From a virus, in the IMG/VR virus record IMGVR_UViG_3300032242_000818, positions 100,718-164,717 of that record: a stretch of DNA of 64,000 nt; one strand, 5' to 3'. Both the position numbers and the translations under genes were made by a program. Below are positions 24,864 to 34,900 of this stretch, piece by piece. Every line of letters starts with the position of its first letter. Positions within the stretch are counted from its first letter, which is position 1. The notes beneath the pieces were generated by a model. That model was not told the origin of the DNA. It ran no database searches and saw only the letters and a program-made list of their open reading frames with translations.

Positions 24864-27650
24864 TTAGTACGTACCACCATCAATTTGGAAACCATCCAAA
24901 GTTGATGTCGTTGCGCCAGCACCAGTAATGTTGGTACCAACGTAGATTGCTTTAGTTACTGCCAAACCACCAGACATAACAACACCAGCAGTTGTTAAGT
25001 TAGTAGCATCAGTACTATTTGTTAGAGTAACTAGACCAGAAGCAGCAAGAGTTGTACCACTAAAACTAGAAGCAGTAATTGTTTTATTGCTTAATGCTTC
25101 AGTTCCTGCTAAAGTAGCAAGAGTACCACTTGTTGGTAGAGTTACTGAAGTATTACCAGTAACAGCGATTGCAGTGCTAAATGCACCTGTTAAAGATAAT
25201 GAACCAGCAGTAGAAACATTACCACCTAGAGTAATAGTATATGATCCATTATTAACACCAGTACCACCATAAGTTGGTCCAATAATAGTACCTTGCCAAG
25301 TACCAGTACCAATAGTACCTAATGTAGTAATTGAAGTCTGACCAACATATGATGCAGAGATATCAATATTATCAGCGTTAGCAATAATTCTATTTGTAGT
25401 ACCAACTACGTTTAAAGTATTACCAGATTTAGTTAAACCATCACCAGCGATAACAGAACCAGCACCAGAGAACTGAACGAATGTTAAAACAGTTGTATCA
25501 ATTGTTACACTGCCGTCTGTTGTAAGAACATAACCATTGTCTGCACCAATAGTACCTTCTTCAACAAAAGTAAACATTCCTGGAGTAACTTCACCACTTG
25601 GAGAGTTATCAGCATCAGTGGCACGAGTCAATACCCAGTTAGTAGAAGCAGAACCAACAGTAGTAACAGTATAGATACCGTTATTTTGACCAAGTGTTTG
25701 ATCTTTAACTAAAACACGATCGCCAGAAACTAGGACGATACTATCAATAGTAAGAGCAGCTTGGGTTCCAGAGTTAGTAAGTGTTTTACCAGCACCTGTA
25801 CCAGAAGCAGTAGCAGTTAAGTTGGCAGTAGTAGCAACACGAACTGAATCTTTAATATCCAGTGCTTGTTTAACAGCATCAACATAACCTTTATTGGCAG
25901 CATCAGTTGCTTGAGTAGGAGTTGCGACTGAAGTAATACGGAAACTACCAACGTCAACAGTACCAGAACCAGTTGGTGTAAGATTAACACTTTGGTTAGA
26001 GCCACCAGCTGCGAATGTTAACGAACCAGTACCAGTGATAGAACCAGTTGTAGAACCAGTACCACCATAAGCAACACCGATAGTATTACCATTCCAAGTA
26101 GAACCAGAACCAATAGTCTTATTTTGTAATGTTTCAGTACCAGTTAAAGTAGCAAGAGTACCACTTGTTGGTAGTGTTAATGATGTGGTATTAGTAGCAG
26201 TTAATGTTACACCATATGCTCCAGCAGTAGTTAAAGTGCTACCATCTGCTAACGCTAAAGTTGCACTAGTTGCAGGAGCAGTAAACGCTACTTTGTTTAT
26301 AGATGTAGCAGTGGCAACACCAAGAACTGGAGTAACTAATGTTGGACTAGTAGCAAGAACAACTGAACCAGTACCAGTTACAGCTGTAATACCTGTTCCA
26401 TTAATCTGGAACACATTACCTGTTGCAGCAGTATTAAATGTCTTGTTAGTAAATGTATCAGTAGTGGCACGACCAACTAAAGTATCTGTAGAAGTTGGTA
26501 GAGTTAATGTACCACTGTTAACAATAGTTGCAATTACTGGAGAAGTAAGAGTTTTATTTGTTAGAGTATCAGTTGTTGCTTTACCAACTAAAGTATCAGT
26601 TGTAGCTGGTAGTGTTAGAGTACCAGAAGCAGTTGCTGAAGCAGCAAGAGTAGTAGTGCCTGAAGAAGAACCAGAGAATAATGCACCACCAGAACCAATA
26701 GTTGGAGTTGTAAGAGATGGGCTTACTGCAAATACATTAGCACCAGTACCAGTATAAGAGTTGAAACCAGTAATCTCTTGTACCCATGTTTCTGCGCCAG
26801 TCGATGCAACAGTGAATGTTACTTGTGTACCAGCCTGAATAGTAGCAAGAGCACCAGAAGTAGAAGTCTGAATAGTCAGAGCACCAGTACTATTGTTAGT
26901 AAGAATAAATTCTTGACCAACAGTAAGAGTAGCGGTAGAAGGTAACTTAATAGTCTGACTAGTTGAACCAGTAAAATATTGGTTTGCTGAACTAGATGCT
27001 GTTAGAGTAGTAGTTGTTCCACCAGTAGCAGTTGAAGTATAACCACCTGCGCCGATAGAAGAAATTGTAACTGTTTGACCAGATACAGAAGTGGTAATAC
27101 CATTACCACCAGTAAAGGTTAATGTTTGGGATAGTAGAGCAACAGAACCAGTAGTAGCACCACCAGCTGCTAAACTTAAAGTAGCAGCAGAAGCAGCCCA
27201 AGTAGATGTACCACTACCATCAGTAGTTAAAACATAACCATTAGTACCAGCTGATCTTGGTAATGTCCAAGTACCAGCAATCTGAACCATGCCAGTGCCG
27301 TTTGGATTAAGTACTAAGTTACCATTGGTATTAGTTGTGCTTAATGTATTACCAGTTAATTGAGTATTACCAACTAACCATTTGTCAATTGTACCAGTTG
27401 ATGATAGAACTGGAATTGACGATGCGTTTGTAGTTAACGTGCCAGCAGTTGATGCGTCGATTAAACCAGTATAGTAAGTACCACCAATAACATAGTGGTT
27501 TGCTGCATTACCTGCAGTTTCTGAACCGATACCAATGTAAAGTCTATTACCACCTGCGCCAGCGTAGGCTGAATATGCTAATTCACCTGCGCCAAGAGTG
27601 GTTGGATTACCTGCTGTCGATGAACGCTTTATTCTAATTATTGATGCCAT
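24864..27650 (-). CDS. Long fibre with SVRVATT connector domain
   Basis: 928 residues. The N-terminal anchor is IIRIKRSSTAGNPTTLGAGE and then LAYSAYAGAGGNRLYIGIGS. The middle is TLTNKTL/TLATLTGTETLQNKT repeats. A recognisable fibre domain follows at residues ~610-740: YVDAVKQALDIKDSVRVATT, GDRVLVKDQTLGQNNGIYTV, and EGTIGADNGYVLTTDG. It ends GFQIDGGTY, similar to the ending of the 83-residue neighbour (QNMEGGEF). Context and composition support a receptor-binding or scaffold fibre. The exact position on the virion is unknown. Confidence 0.72.
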   Translation of the reverse strand: MASIIRIKRSSTAGNPTTLGAGELAYSAYAGAGGNRLYIGIGSETAGNAANHYVIGGTYYTGLIDASTAGTLTTNASSIPVLSSTGTIDKWLVGNTQLTGNTLSTTNTNGNLVLNPNGTGMVQIAGTWTLPRSAGTNGYVLTTDGSGTSTWAASAATLSLAAGGATTGSVALLSQTLTFTGGNGITTSVSGQTVTISSIGAGGYTSTATGGTTTTLTASSSANQYFTGSTSQTIKLPSTATLTVGQEFILTNNSTGALTIQTSTSGALATIQAGTQVTFTVASTGAETWVQEITGFNSYTGTGANVFAVSPSLTTPTIGSGGALFSGSSSGTTTLAASATASGTLTLPATTDTLVGKATTDTLTNKTLTSPVIATIVNSGTLTLPTSTDTLVGRATTDTFTNKTFNTAATGNVFQINGTGITAVTGTGSVVLATSPTLVTPVLGVATATSINKVAFTAPATSATLALADGSTLTTAGAYGVTLTATNTTSLTLPTSGTLATLTGTETLQNKTIGSGSTWNGNTIGVAYGGTGSTTGSITGTGSLTFAAGGSNQSVNLTPTGSGTVDVGSFRITSVATPTQATDAANKGYVDAVKQALDIKDSVRVATTANLTATASGTGAGKTLTNSGTQAALTIDSIVLVSGDRVLVKDQTLGQNNGIYTVTTVGSASTNWVLTRATDADNSPSGEVTPGMFTFVEEGTIGADNGYVLTTDGSVTIDTTVLTFVQFSGAGSVIAGDGLTKSGNTLNVVGTTNRIIANADNIDISASYVGQTSITTLGTIGTGTWQGTIIGPTYGGTGVNNGSYTITLGGNVSTAGSLSLTGAFSTAIAVTGNTSVTLPTSGTLATLAGTEALSNKTITASSFSGTTLAASGLVTLTNSTDATNLTTAGVVMSGGLAVTKAIYVGTNITGAGATTSTLDGFQIDGGTY

Positions 27651-27664
27651 CTTTTATTCTCCGA

Positions 27665-27916
27665 TTAAAATTCGCCACCTTCCATATTCTGCGCATCTAG
27701 CGTAGTGGAAGCTGTCCATTTATTTGTGCTTGTTTTGTAAACAAGTATTGACCCATTTACTTTACCATTAGTAGTGACATCGACATCGGCGATGTTTGAC
27801 ATAGATTCAACCACAGCTGGTGCAGCTAAATTTGTTTGTGAAAGCGTAAGAACACCTTCTGAAACTGCGACCGATAATGCTTGGTCTGGGGTTACGACTG
27901 CTATTGTATCTGCCAT
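27665..27916 (-). CDS. Small fibre-associated structural protein (ends GGEF)
   Basis: 83 residues. A Val/Ala-rich first half is followed by SNIADVDVTTNGKVNGSILV and YKTSTNKWTASTTLDAQNME. The 'GSxLVYxxxTNKWxAxxTL' pattern is shared with ends of fibre proteins in marine T4-like phages. Its ATG overlaps the end of the 111-residue gene (27916). It may be a small tip or connector subunit for the adjacent 928-residue fibre, which ends in a similar GGTY tail; that is inference. Confidence 0.6.
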   Translation of the reverse strand: MADTIAVVTPDQALSVAVSEGVLTLSQTNLAAPAVVESMSNIADVDVTTNGKVNGSILVYKTSTNKWTASTTLDAQNMEGGEF

Positions 27917-28251
27917 TATATTTGTGTAATTTGTGGGGTTATTGTTACGATACCTTCTACAACTCTGGTTTTTGTTCCAGAAGCAGAGGTAATCTCCACG
28001 TCATATAGCCATCTCCCTGCGGGAATAGCTGAAGAAGCTGAAGCGGATAGTTGGAGTCTCACTTTACCGTTAGCTGCATCATAAACTGATGCTGTAAAGG
28101 CGTAAGCTGTGGATGAACTGTAGGACTTTCTCATCTGAGAAGCCACAGTGTAATTGCTTAAATTCAAAGGTTGTCCGTTGGTAGAACTGACAGTAATTAT
28201 GTTACTGTAATCACTTCCAGCGTCAACGAAAAGATTGCTAATAGTAGCCAT
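27916..28251 (-). CDS. Baseplate/fibre protein with BppU-like Ig domain
   Basis: 111 residues. The pattern DYSNIITVSSTNGQPLNLSN, YTVASQMRKS, IPAGRWLYDVEITSASG and RVVEGIVTITP is that of a small beta-sandwich domain used in baseplate upper proteins and in marine T4-like phage structural genes. It is the first gene after a perfect TATAAATA late box (28285-28292), starting the fibre operon that runs to 16585. Confidence 0.7.
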   Translation of the reverse strand: MATISNLFVDAGSDYSNIITVSSTNGQPLNLSNYTVASQMRKSYSSSTAYAFTASVYDAANGKVRLQLSASASSAIPAGRWLYDVEITSASGTKTRVVEGIVTITPQITQI

Positions 28252-28284
28252 TGACCCATCCTAAACACTATTCTTATACCTCTT

Positions 28285-28292
28285 TATTTATA
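28285..28292 (-). promoter_or_regulatory. Perfect T4-type late promoter TATAAATA
   Basis: The minus strand reads TATAAATA, identical to the T4 late consensus, 34 bases upstream of the 111-residue gene. It lies in the gap after the radical SAM gene, so the long fibre operon has its own late start independent of the enzyme. Confidence 0.75.
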
Positions 28293-28318
28293 AGATACGG
28301 AAGTTGGGTTTTGCAGAA

Positions 28319-29704
28319 CTAAATTGCAGCAATCGGAATAATTTTTTTAGGTTTACGAGTCTTTTCTGGTTTACCATTGACCCACCAAAAGATATCTTTA
28401 CGATCTTCTCGTTGGGGTCCATTGATATAAATTGGAATATGGCCAGTCATAAGTTCAATTCCATTTGCAAAAACTGTAATATTATCACTAAATGCATTAT
28501 TACAAGAAGCATCCCATAAAGGACCAGTTAAAAACATGCACGCACCTTTGCATATATGTACTACAGGACAAGTTGGACAATCTTTACGATCGCTCCAATG
28601 TGTAGCTGTTTTAACCTCTATATCTTTTAAATTACTAACATGGCCAATATGATGAGATAAACCAGAGGGGTTTACTGAAACTGTACTTACATTCTGACAA
28701 GTTAAAACATTACCATTTAAATCAACTGCAATATTTTCAGACTTATCCATACCACACTTTTGAGCAACAGTTTCTAACCTTCTTCCTGTTGCAATAGTTT
28801 CAACAAAATTCTTAATTTTTTGATTTATAGTTATAAATTTGGATGCTTTATAATCTCGAATTTCAAGATAAGAAGAATTTCTAAATCTAACATCTTCTTC
28901 TTCATCTAACAATGAGTTAGCCAAACCACCATCATCATAAGCATCAACAAAACTACCCTCACCGATAACAAGAAATTGTAAATATTCTTCACCAAGTTCT
29001 TTAATTACTATGTTCTCAAAAAACTTTTGAATATTTTCCCTACTAATATTTTTAGAGTTTATCATTGCATTTAGGGATATCTTATTCTTTGGAGCAAGAC
29101 GTTTAAATAAGTCTATGATAGCATCTTTGGATTTTGGGTCATCAAATGGATCTGGACCGCGAACAGGCTGTCCTGGACCATCATGTGATATTGCAACAGT
29201 AAAATTATACTTTTCTAAAAATTCATTTTTTTCAGAATCCAAAATACTACCATTTGTAATAACTAAATTATTGCAGTTTGGATATTTTTTGTTTATTGCT
29301 TCAACCAATGGTTTCATTGTTTTCCAGTAAACAAAAGGCTCACCACCCCAATATTCAAATGTTACTTCGGAACCCAAACCATCAGCACCACCCTCGAACC
29401 AAGTAGACATATTATCTACAAATGGTTGAACATCGTCAGGGTTGGTAGAATCTGCTGTTGGAACAAATCTCTGAGAACAATAGTCACACTCAAAATTACA
29501 TGAGAGACCTAATTGTATTTTTACAACTCGTAAGTTTTTCTTGCCAATTTCAATTTTTACTTGATTAGTCACATCTCTTGTTTCTGAATCTGAAATAACA
29601 TTTTTGCCATCTGGCCATGTTAATTTGCTAGAAACAGAATCGTAATTTACAAATGTTTTTTCTTGAGTAACTGGATGAACTAAATCAATTTTGAATAAAG
29701 CCAT
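28319..29704 (-). CDS. Radical SAM/SPASM maturase embedded in the fibre operon
   Basis: 461 residues. The radical SAM cluster motif CNFECDYC (C69, C73, C76; CX3CX2C) binds a [4Fe-4S] and SAM, and EYWGGEPFVYW is the glycine-rich GGEP SAM-binding motif. The C-terminus has the full SPASM/auxiliary-cluster pattern: CX13GX4C (CGMDK...LTC), CX2CX5CX3C (CPTCPVVHICKGAC) and a last Cys in WDASC. SPASM enzymes (anaerobic sulfatase maturases, sactipeptide, ranthipeptide and related RiPP enzymes) modify residues in proteins or peptides. It lies in the same strand order as the Cys-tailed fibre at 30570-31682, a candidate substrate. A terminator separates it from the upstream gene. No peptidase or transporter lies nearby. 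Confidence 0.92.
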   Translation of the reverse strand: MALFKIDLVHPVTQEKTFVNYDSVSSKLTWPDGKNVISDSETRDVTNQVKIEIGKKNLRVVKIQLGLSCNFECDYCSQRFVPTADSTNPDDVQPFVDNMSTWFEGGADGLGSEVTFEYWGGEPFVYWKTMKPLVEAINKKYPNCNNLVITNGSILDSEKNEFLEKYNFTVAISHDGPGQPVRGPDPFDDPKSKDAIIDLFKRLAPKNKISLNAMINSKNISRENIQKFFENIVIKELGEEYLQFLVIGEGSFVDAYDDGGLANSLLDEEEDVRFRNSSYLEIRDYKASKFITINQKIKNFVETIATGRRLETVAQKCGMDKSENIAVDLNGNVLTCQNVSTVSVNPSGLSHHIGHVSNLKDIEVKTATHWSDRKDCPTCPVVHICKGACMFLTGPLWDASCNNAFSDNITVFANGIELMTGHIPIYINGPQREDRKDIFWWVNGKPEKTRKPKKIIPIAAI

Positions 29705-29721
29705 ATTATATCCTATAATGT

Positions 29722-29753
29722 AAAAAAGTCTGGTGGATTTCTCCTACCAGACT
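29722..29753 (-). terminator. Rho-independent terminator upstream of the radical SAM gene
   Basis: Minus strand: AGTCTGGT, an 11-base loop, and ACCAGACT are followed by six T. It ends the operon of the Cys-tailed fibre and the 261-residue protein and probably lets only a fraction of transcripts continue into the radical SAM gene. A TAATAAATA late-like box lies directly before the hairpin, and a TATAAT element 4 bases before the enzyme's ATG could also act. Confidence 0.8.
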
Positions 29754-29771
29754 ATTTATTATGTAAAATTA

Positions 29772-30557
29772 TTAAGCCAATACTTTAGAGAATGTATTAA
29801 CATTAGTAAATAATTTGTGCCCAGCTTTAACTTGTACAGTAGTACCAGATGTTAAACTATCTGTTAAGATATTAAAAGATCCAATACCATTAGTTAAAGA
29901 AACTACATTTCTATCTAGAATTCCAGTAACTTGAGATATATAGATTTTATCTAAAGATGTGTCTGTTGTAGAAACATTAACTAAAATTGTATCACCAGGA
30001 GATACAGTTGTTTGTGTAGTAGAAAGAGTTACTGGAGCAAAAATAGTTTTCCATTTAGTAAATCCTGTTGGAGCAGTACCTACATTAGTAACAACTGTTG
30101 TTTTATGACCAATGTCATTTCCGTTAGAAGGATCTGGCGATTTAACAATATATGAGAATGTTGTAAAATTACCAGATTCACTATCAACAAAAATTCTAAA
30201 AGGTATTTCTGAATGACCATCACCAGAAAAGAATATATTAGAAGATTTATTAAGTTTTGTTTCATCTAAAATAGAAACTAAATCATTTTTTGTAATAGAG
30301 CGTTCATCAGAAGAAGAACCCAACAGTTCTTTGTCTTCAAATCCAAAAATACTTTGTGAACAAAATCTATTTTGTGATTGTAATACATCTAAATCTAATG
30401 AGATATTACATAAAATTTTATTATTATCTTCAACATGAATAAATTGATATTTTAAATTTGTTTCAGTAATATTAAAATTATGTGTAAACGATGCTTCGCT
30501 GGATGTTATTCTTGAAAAAATTTCAGCAGGAGAATCTGTATTGTAAAAATTAGTCAT
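29772..30557 (-). CDS. Unknown protein between Cys-tailed fibre and radical SAM enzyme
   Basis: 261 residues; I do not recognise a family. The N-terminal ~150 residues are mixed, with DSPAEIFSRITSSEASFTHN and SGDGHSEIPFRIFVD. The C-terminal ~90 residues look like an Ig-type beta-sandwich (LSTTQTTVSPGDTILVNVST, then GIGSFNILTDSLTSGTTVQV), as in virion appendages. Only two Cys are present (ILCNIS, NRFCSQS). The gene is 12 bases downstream of the fibre stop and just before a terminator. Candidate roles are a fibre partner, an adaptor presenting the tail to the enzyme, or a second substrate; all are inference. Confidence 0.65.
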   Translation of the reverse strand: MTNFYNTDSPAEIFSRITSSEASFTHNFNITETNLKYQFIHVEDNNKILCNISLDLDVLQSQNRFCSQSIFGFEDKELLGSSSDERSITKNDLVSILDETKLNKSSNIFFSGDGHSEIPFRIFVDSESGNFTTFSYIVKSPDPSNGNDIGHKTTVVTNVGTAPTGFTKWKTIFAPVTLSTTQTTVSPGDTILVNVSTTDTSLDKIYISQVTGILDRNVVSLTNGIGSFNILTDSLTSGTTVQVKAGHKLFTNVNTFSKVLA

Positions 30558-30569
30558 TATTATTTCCTA

Positions 30570-31682
30570 TTAGCAGTTACAGTTACAGTTACAAACAGCA
30601 CCAACCTGACATGAACCGTAGTTACCATGCTTGGCCATATAGACTGAAGTAACACGTGGTGGGTAGACGTTACCATGGCCACCAGATCCTTGGCCAGTAC
30701 CATCCAAGAAACCACCATAATTACCTAAGTTGTTACCATATTGTGACAAGAAATATGGCCATCCGCCTTGAGCAGAACCAGCAATACTTGAATATGATAC
30801 ACTTGAAACAATGACCGCACCAGTAGTACCTTGAACCGATGTAACAGGAACAGAAACAATAACGGCACCAGTGTTACCTTGAACCGATGTAACAGCAGCA
30901 GAAATAGTTGGGTTACCAGCAACACCATCGCCGTTAGTAACAGAGATACCAGCACCAGCAGTAATAGTACGACCAGCAGCAGTACCTGCACCAGTCAAAG
31001 CAACCATACCAGTAGAAACACCAGAAACTGCAGATAATTGGGCATTATATGCTTGTACGTTAGTTCCAATAACCACACCAAGCGTAGAACGAGCAGTAGA
31101 TGCATCAGCATCCGCCATATGACCACGCATATAAGTAGAAGATGTATAGACTGAAGCAGTTCCTAAACCAGTAAAATATGGAGTAGCATTCGCTGCAGAA
31201 GTTAAACCAGCAAGAGCATTGCCAGAAGCGGTATATGCTTGCACATCAGTGCCGATTGCTAAACCAAGAGCAGTACGAGCACCAGAAGCAGTCGTAGCAC
31301 CAGTGCCACCACCTGCAATAAGAACTGTATAGTTCAAACTTGCGGCGATAGAAGCAGTACCAGTTAAAGCAGCAGTAATAGTACCAGCAGAAAAGTTACC
31401 AGATGCATCACGAGCAACGATAGTATTTGCAGTATTTGTAGAAGCAGCAGAGCGAGCACCAGAGTTAAACGTCAGAGTATCTGAGTTTAAACCAGAAGCA
31501 GCTGCATATCCAGTAACAGTATTGAGTTTTGCTAATACGTCTGCTGCAGTATAACTCGCAGCGGTTTGGCCGAGAGCAATCTGAGTAGAAATATTTGAGA
31601 AGTTTTGATCGACTTCAGCATTGGTAAGAGGGCTACCTTTGGTAGATCTTAGCGTAATCGATGGAGCAGTTATAGATGCCAT
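30570..31682 (-). CDS. Fibre protein with C-terminal CNCNCNC tail
   Basis: 370 residues. The N-terminus [20 protein letters not shown] is a common phage fibre start. The body has GTDVQAYxA(Q/S)-type repeats (three visible) and duplicated TSVQGxTGAVIVS units. The C-terminal ~75 residues are Gly/Tyr/Asn-rich, ending [19 protein letters not shown]. All five cysteines of the protein lie in the last 13 residues (358, 364, 366, 368, 370). DNA confirms TGT/TGC codons alternating with AAC before the TAA. Such a tail looks like a RiPP core, a metal-binding tip or a thioether/disulfide knot. The downstream radical SAM/SPASM enzyme makes enzymatic modification plausible. Confidence 0.8.
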   Translation of the reverse strand: MASITAPSITLRSTKGSPLTNAEVDQNFSNISTQIALGQTAASYTAADVLAKLNTVTGYAAASGLNSDTLTFNSGARSAASTNTANTIVARDASGNFSAGTITAALTGTASIAASLNYTVLIAGGGTGATTASGARTALGLAIGTDVQAYTASGNALAGLTSAANATPYFTGLGTASVYTSSTYMRGHMADADASTARSTLGVVIGTNVQAYNAQLSAVSGVSTGMVALTGAGTAAGRTITAGAGISVTNGDGVAGNPTISAAVTSVQGNTGAVIVSVPVTSVQGTTGAVIVSSVSYSSIAGSAQGGWPYFLSQYGNNLGNYGGFLDGTGQGSGGHGNVYPPRVTSVYMAKHGNYGSCQVGAVCNCNCNC

Positions 31683-31702
31683 TTAAGTTTCCTTAGTCAG
31701 TC

Positions 31703-31710
31703 TTATTTAG
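31703..31710 (-). promoter_or_regulatory. Late promoter motif CTAAATAA before the Cys-tailed fibre
   Basis: The minus-strand CTAAATAA overlaps the end of the upstream coiled-coil gene, 21 bases before the fibre ATG. AAGGAAAC is the ribosome binding site. This starts the fibre/261-residue unit that ends at the terminator at 29722-29753. Confidence 0.6.
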
Positions 31711-31930
31711 TAGATACCAGCTGTTGAAGTAGCTGTTTTATATCTGATAATTCATTCTTTATGTTATTTATGTCTTCTGTATGTTGAGAAATTTCAGCTT
31801 CTCTGGCTTCAGTTTTTTTCTTCTGAAAGAGGTATTCTTCATACTCAGTCCTATTATTATTTAGGATTGCGCCAGTAGCTATATCTCGAACTAAACTGGC
31901 GTGTCCCTCAACTTTCAAAAAATCATTCAT
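31703..31930 (-). CDS. Small coiled-coil protein conserved in marine T4-like phages
   Basis: 75 residues from ATG at 31930 (MNDFLKVEGHASLVRDIATG), which follows the upstream stop immediately; an in-frame Met at 31945 would overlap it. The N-terminal VEGHxSLVRD(x)xTGAILNNN motif is conserved in this phage group, and the C-terminal half is a clear coiled coil (REAEISQHTEDINNIKNELS, then DIKQLLQQL). The function is unknown. The location after the giant structural gene suggests a tail accessory or chaperone. Confidence 0.65.
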   Translation of the reverse strand: MNDFLKVEGHASLVRDIATGAILNNNRTEYEEYLFQKKKTEAREAEISQHTEDINNIKNELSDIKQLLQQLVSTK

Positions 31931-31931
31931 A

Positions 31932-34900
31932 TTATGGACAAGCAATTAAACGGAAATCCTTAATAATTGGTACGGCTGCTGTATTAGTAGAAGTCATAAC
32001 CAATTTTACCTGGATCGTGTCAAACGAAGGCATACCTGTTAATGTATATGTAATATCACTAAAAGTAGGGTTTCCATTATCTACCTTAGTAACAATACCA
32101 TCAGGTGTCATTAAGATATATTTAGCTGGTGTTAAATTTGATGCATCACCAGTACAAGATTTATAGTATACTGCAACATTGGCTTCTGCAGGGATATTTG
32201 CGCTTAACATAACACGCATATAAGTCGATGCATTTGCAAATTTAACAGGAGTAGTTACATATTTACTGACAGAACTGCTTCCAACTGGAGCAATCTCATC
32301 AGCAAACAGAATTCTAGTAGTAACAGTTGTACCAGAAACTGCAGCCTCACCAGTAAAGGTTGTATTTAAAGTAAGAGTTCCAGTAGTTCCATTATCCGTA
32401 AATCCAGTAACTAAGAAAGTTCCATTATTTCCAGAAGTGGTTGCACCAGAGATAGTTACATATTTACCGATACCGATACCAGCCATGGCAGTTCTAACTG
32501 CAGAAACTGTAGAAGTTATAGTTCCGCCAGAAACAAAAGTAAATGCACCAGTAGAATATGAGAAGGCAGTAGATAAATCTAATGGATCCACGTTGGTATT
32601 AGACTGAGTTGGGGAGTTCAATTTGTTACTAACTGCGATTAACTTTGTACGAGTAGTATCAATAACAGGAGAAACTGCATCATTTGTGGTTGATATTAGG
32701 GCAGCAAAAGTTAATGATTTATTACCAGAAAGTAAAACATTCTCATTGCTCTCAGAACAAATCATTCTTGGAGAATAGAAAATATTATTCTGATTTCTTA
32801 GCGCAGGAGAGAACCCTGAATCAATTACGTTTGGAGTTTGACTGCCATCAATTGATTTACCAGAAGTAGTTTTGATAGAGAATGTAGATGTTGTATCAGA
32901 GAAATTCTGCATCTGAACAACTGGATTTACTACATCAAACTGGACATTTCTACTTGCCTTTACTAATGTACCACCAGTATATCCAGAAGTTGTTGCGCTA
33001 GTTGTAGAACTAAATGTATAACAATTCATATCTACATTACTGATAATATGATTAGTATATATTTCAACAGCAGGAATACCATTAATTGGAGCAACATATT
33101 GGAAAGCAGCACCAGTAACAGCAACACCAGCATTAGAACCTAGTGTTAAAGAAGTATCGCTTGCAATAGCAGAAACAGAACCGATTAAAACATCCTGTGA
33201 ATTATACAAAGCAGAACCGACTGCTAGTTCAGTAGTAAATGCAGTACCTACACCAGTAACAGTTGCGCTACTAGTTGAAGCAGTAATAGTTCCAGTTCCT
33301 GGATCATTAGCATTAACTGCAGAGATATCTACAGTTGAACCAGTTGGCATGCCATGATCATAATGCCACACACGAACTAAATTAGATCCAGAAATAGTTT
33401 CGAATGGATTGTTATCTAATGTATCATATGGTAAAACATCATTAACAAATTCAACATCACCAACAACTGAAGTATTAAACTTTGCACGATTAATAGTGAA
33501 CTTAATATCAGCATTATCATCAGCAGTCCAAGTAGATGCGTTCTGTGATTTAAACATTACACCAGCATATGGTTGCTCAGAAATAGTTCTTCCAGATCCA
33601 GGGATTTGATCGCCCATATAAGATACCCAAATATTGTAACCATTTGAGTCAGACTGGAGGACAAAACAATATTCAGTTGCGTCTTGTAAATATACTGGAC
33701 TCTCAAAAGTAAATCTAGTTGGAGTATCATAACTATGTCTTTGAGAATTATCTGGCATAGCAACATAATTAGCAGATAAGTTTACTTGTTCTGGACGTAA
33801 AGTTACTACGCTAAATGGTAGAATAGTCTTACCTGGAGTACCATTTACCATCTCACGAACTTGTAAAGTAACTGGCATTGAACTATCTTTTGTAGCAAAG
33901 AAAATATCAATAGAAGTTATAAATGCTCCACCCTTTTGTTGAACTAAGAAAGATTGAGCAAGTGGATCATACCAAACGCCACCACTACCAAGTGTTTTAG
34001 TAGAATCCTGCCAAACAGTTTGATTACCAGAAACTTGTTCAGTAACGATTTGTCCATTTCGAACGGCATTAACTGTTTTCTGAGTACTATTTAAAATACC
34101 AGTTGCTTCATAAGTAGCAATACCACGTGAAGTATAATCTCCAGCGTAAGTTGATACATCTTTTAATGCAAATTCTCGTTTACCAGTTCTAAAACGTACT
34201 GAATCAGTTTGTGGGATATTGTATAGAAACTCAACATCACCACCAGCAGTAGTTACTAATGTTGTTGGCGTAGTTACAGAAACTACAACACCTTGAGCAC
34301 TACTAATAGAACCAGAGATTGTATCATCTTTAGCAAAAGAACCTTTGATATTCACAAGACTTAAACAATAAGCATTATTAGCATCAATATAAACATTAAC
34401 GACAACAGCAGAAGCAGTTCCTGCTCCATTACTAATAACATCACCTGCATTAAGACACATCTGAGCATCACCAAGAATTCTTCGTTTTAATTCAGATGCT
34501 TGTCCGCCTACGTTTGTTTTATAATCAAAAGTACCAGATGATGGTGTGTATATCATTTTAACTGCAGGAGTACAGTAAGATGAAACATCTGCCCCATCAA
34601 AGTAAGGATAGAATCTAGTTGATGGTTTCAACTTATGTGCTTGAACAAGAATATTTCTTGAACGAATATACGGGATAACTGCAGTAGAAACTGTAACATC
34701 TGAGACTGTTTCATAATCAGTTTTAAGAGCAAGTTTAGTTTCAATACCACTTCTTGATTGACCAACTTGAGTAGCAGTAGTTTGAGTTACTGTATAACTA
34801 CCAGCATAAATTCCCCAACCACCATTTAGACTAAAGTTTCCACCAGTAATACCCCTTGCTGCAGCATAACCAGCAGCAGCACCATTATACTGTACAGGAC

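Noticed and set aside
26185-26757. 190-residue plus-strand open frame
   Set aside because: It is antisense to the repetitive 928-residue fibre, Val/Ala/Pro-biased as expected from a complement of a GT-rich gene, with no start signal.
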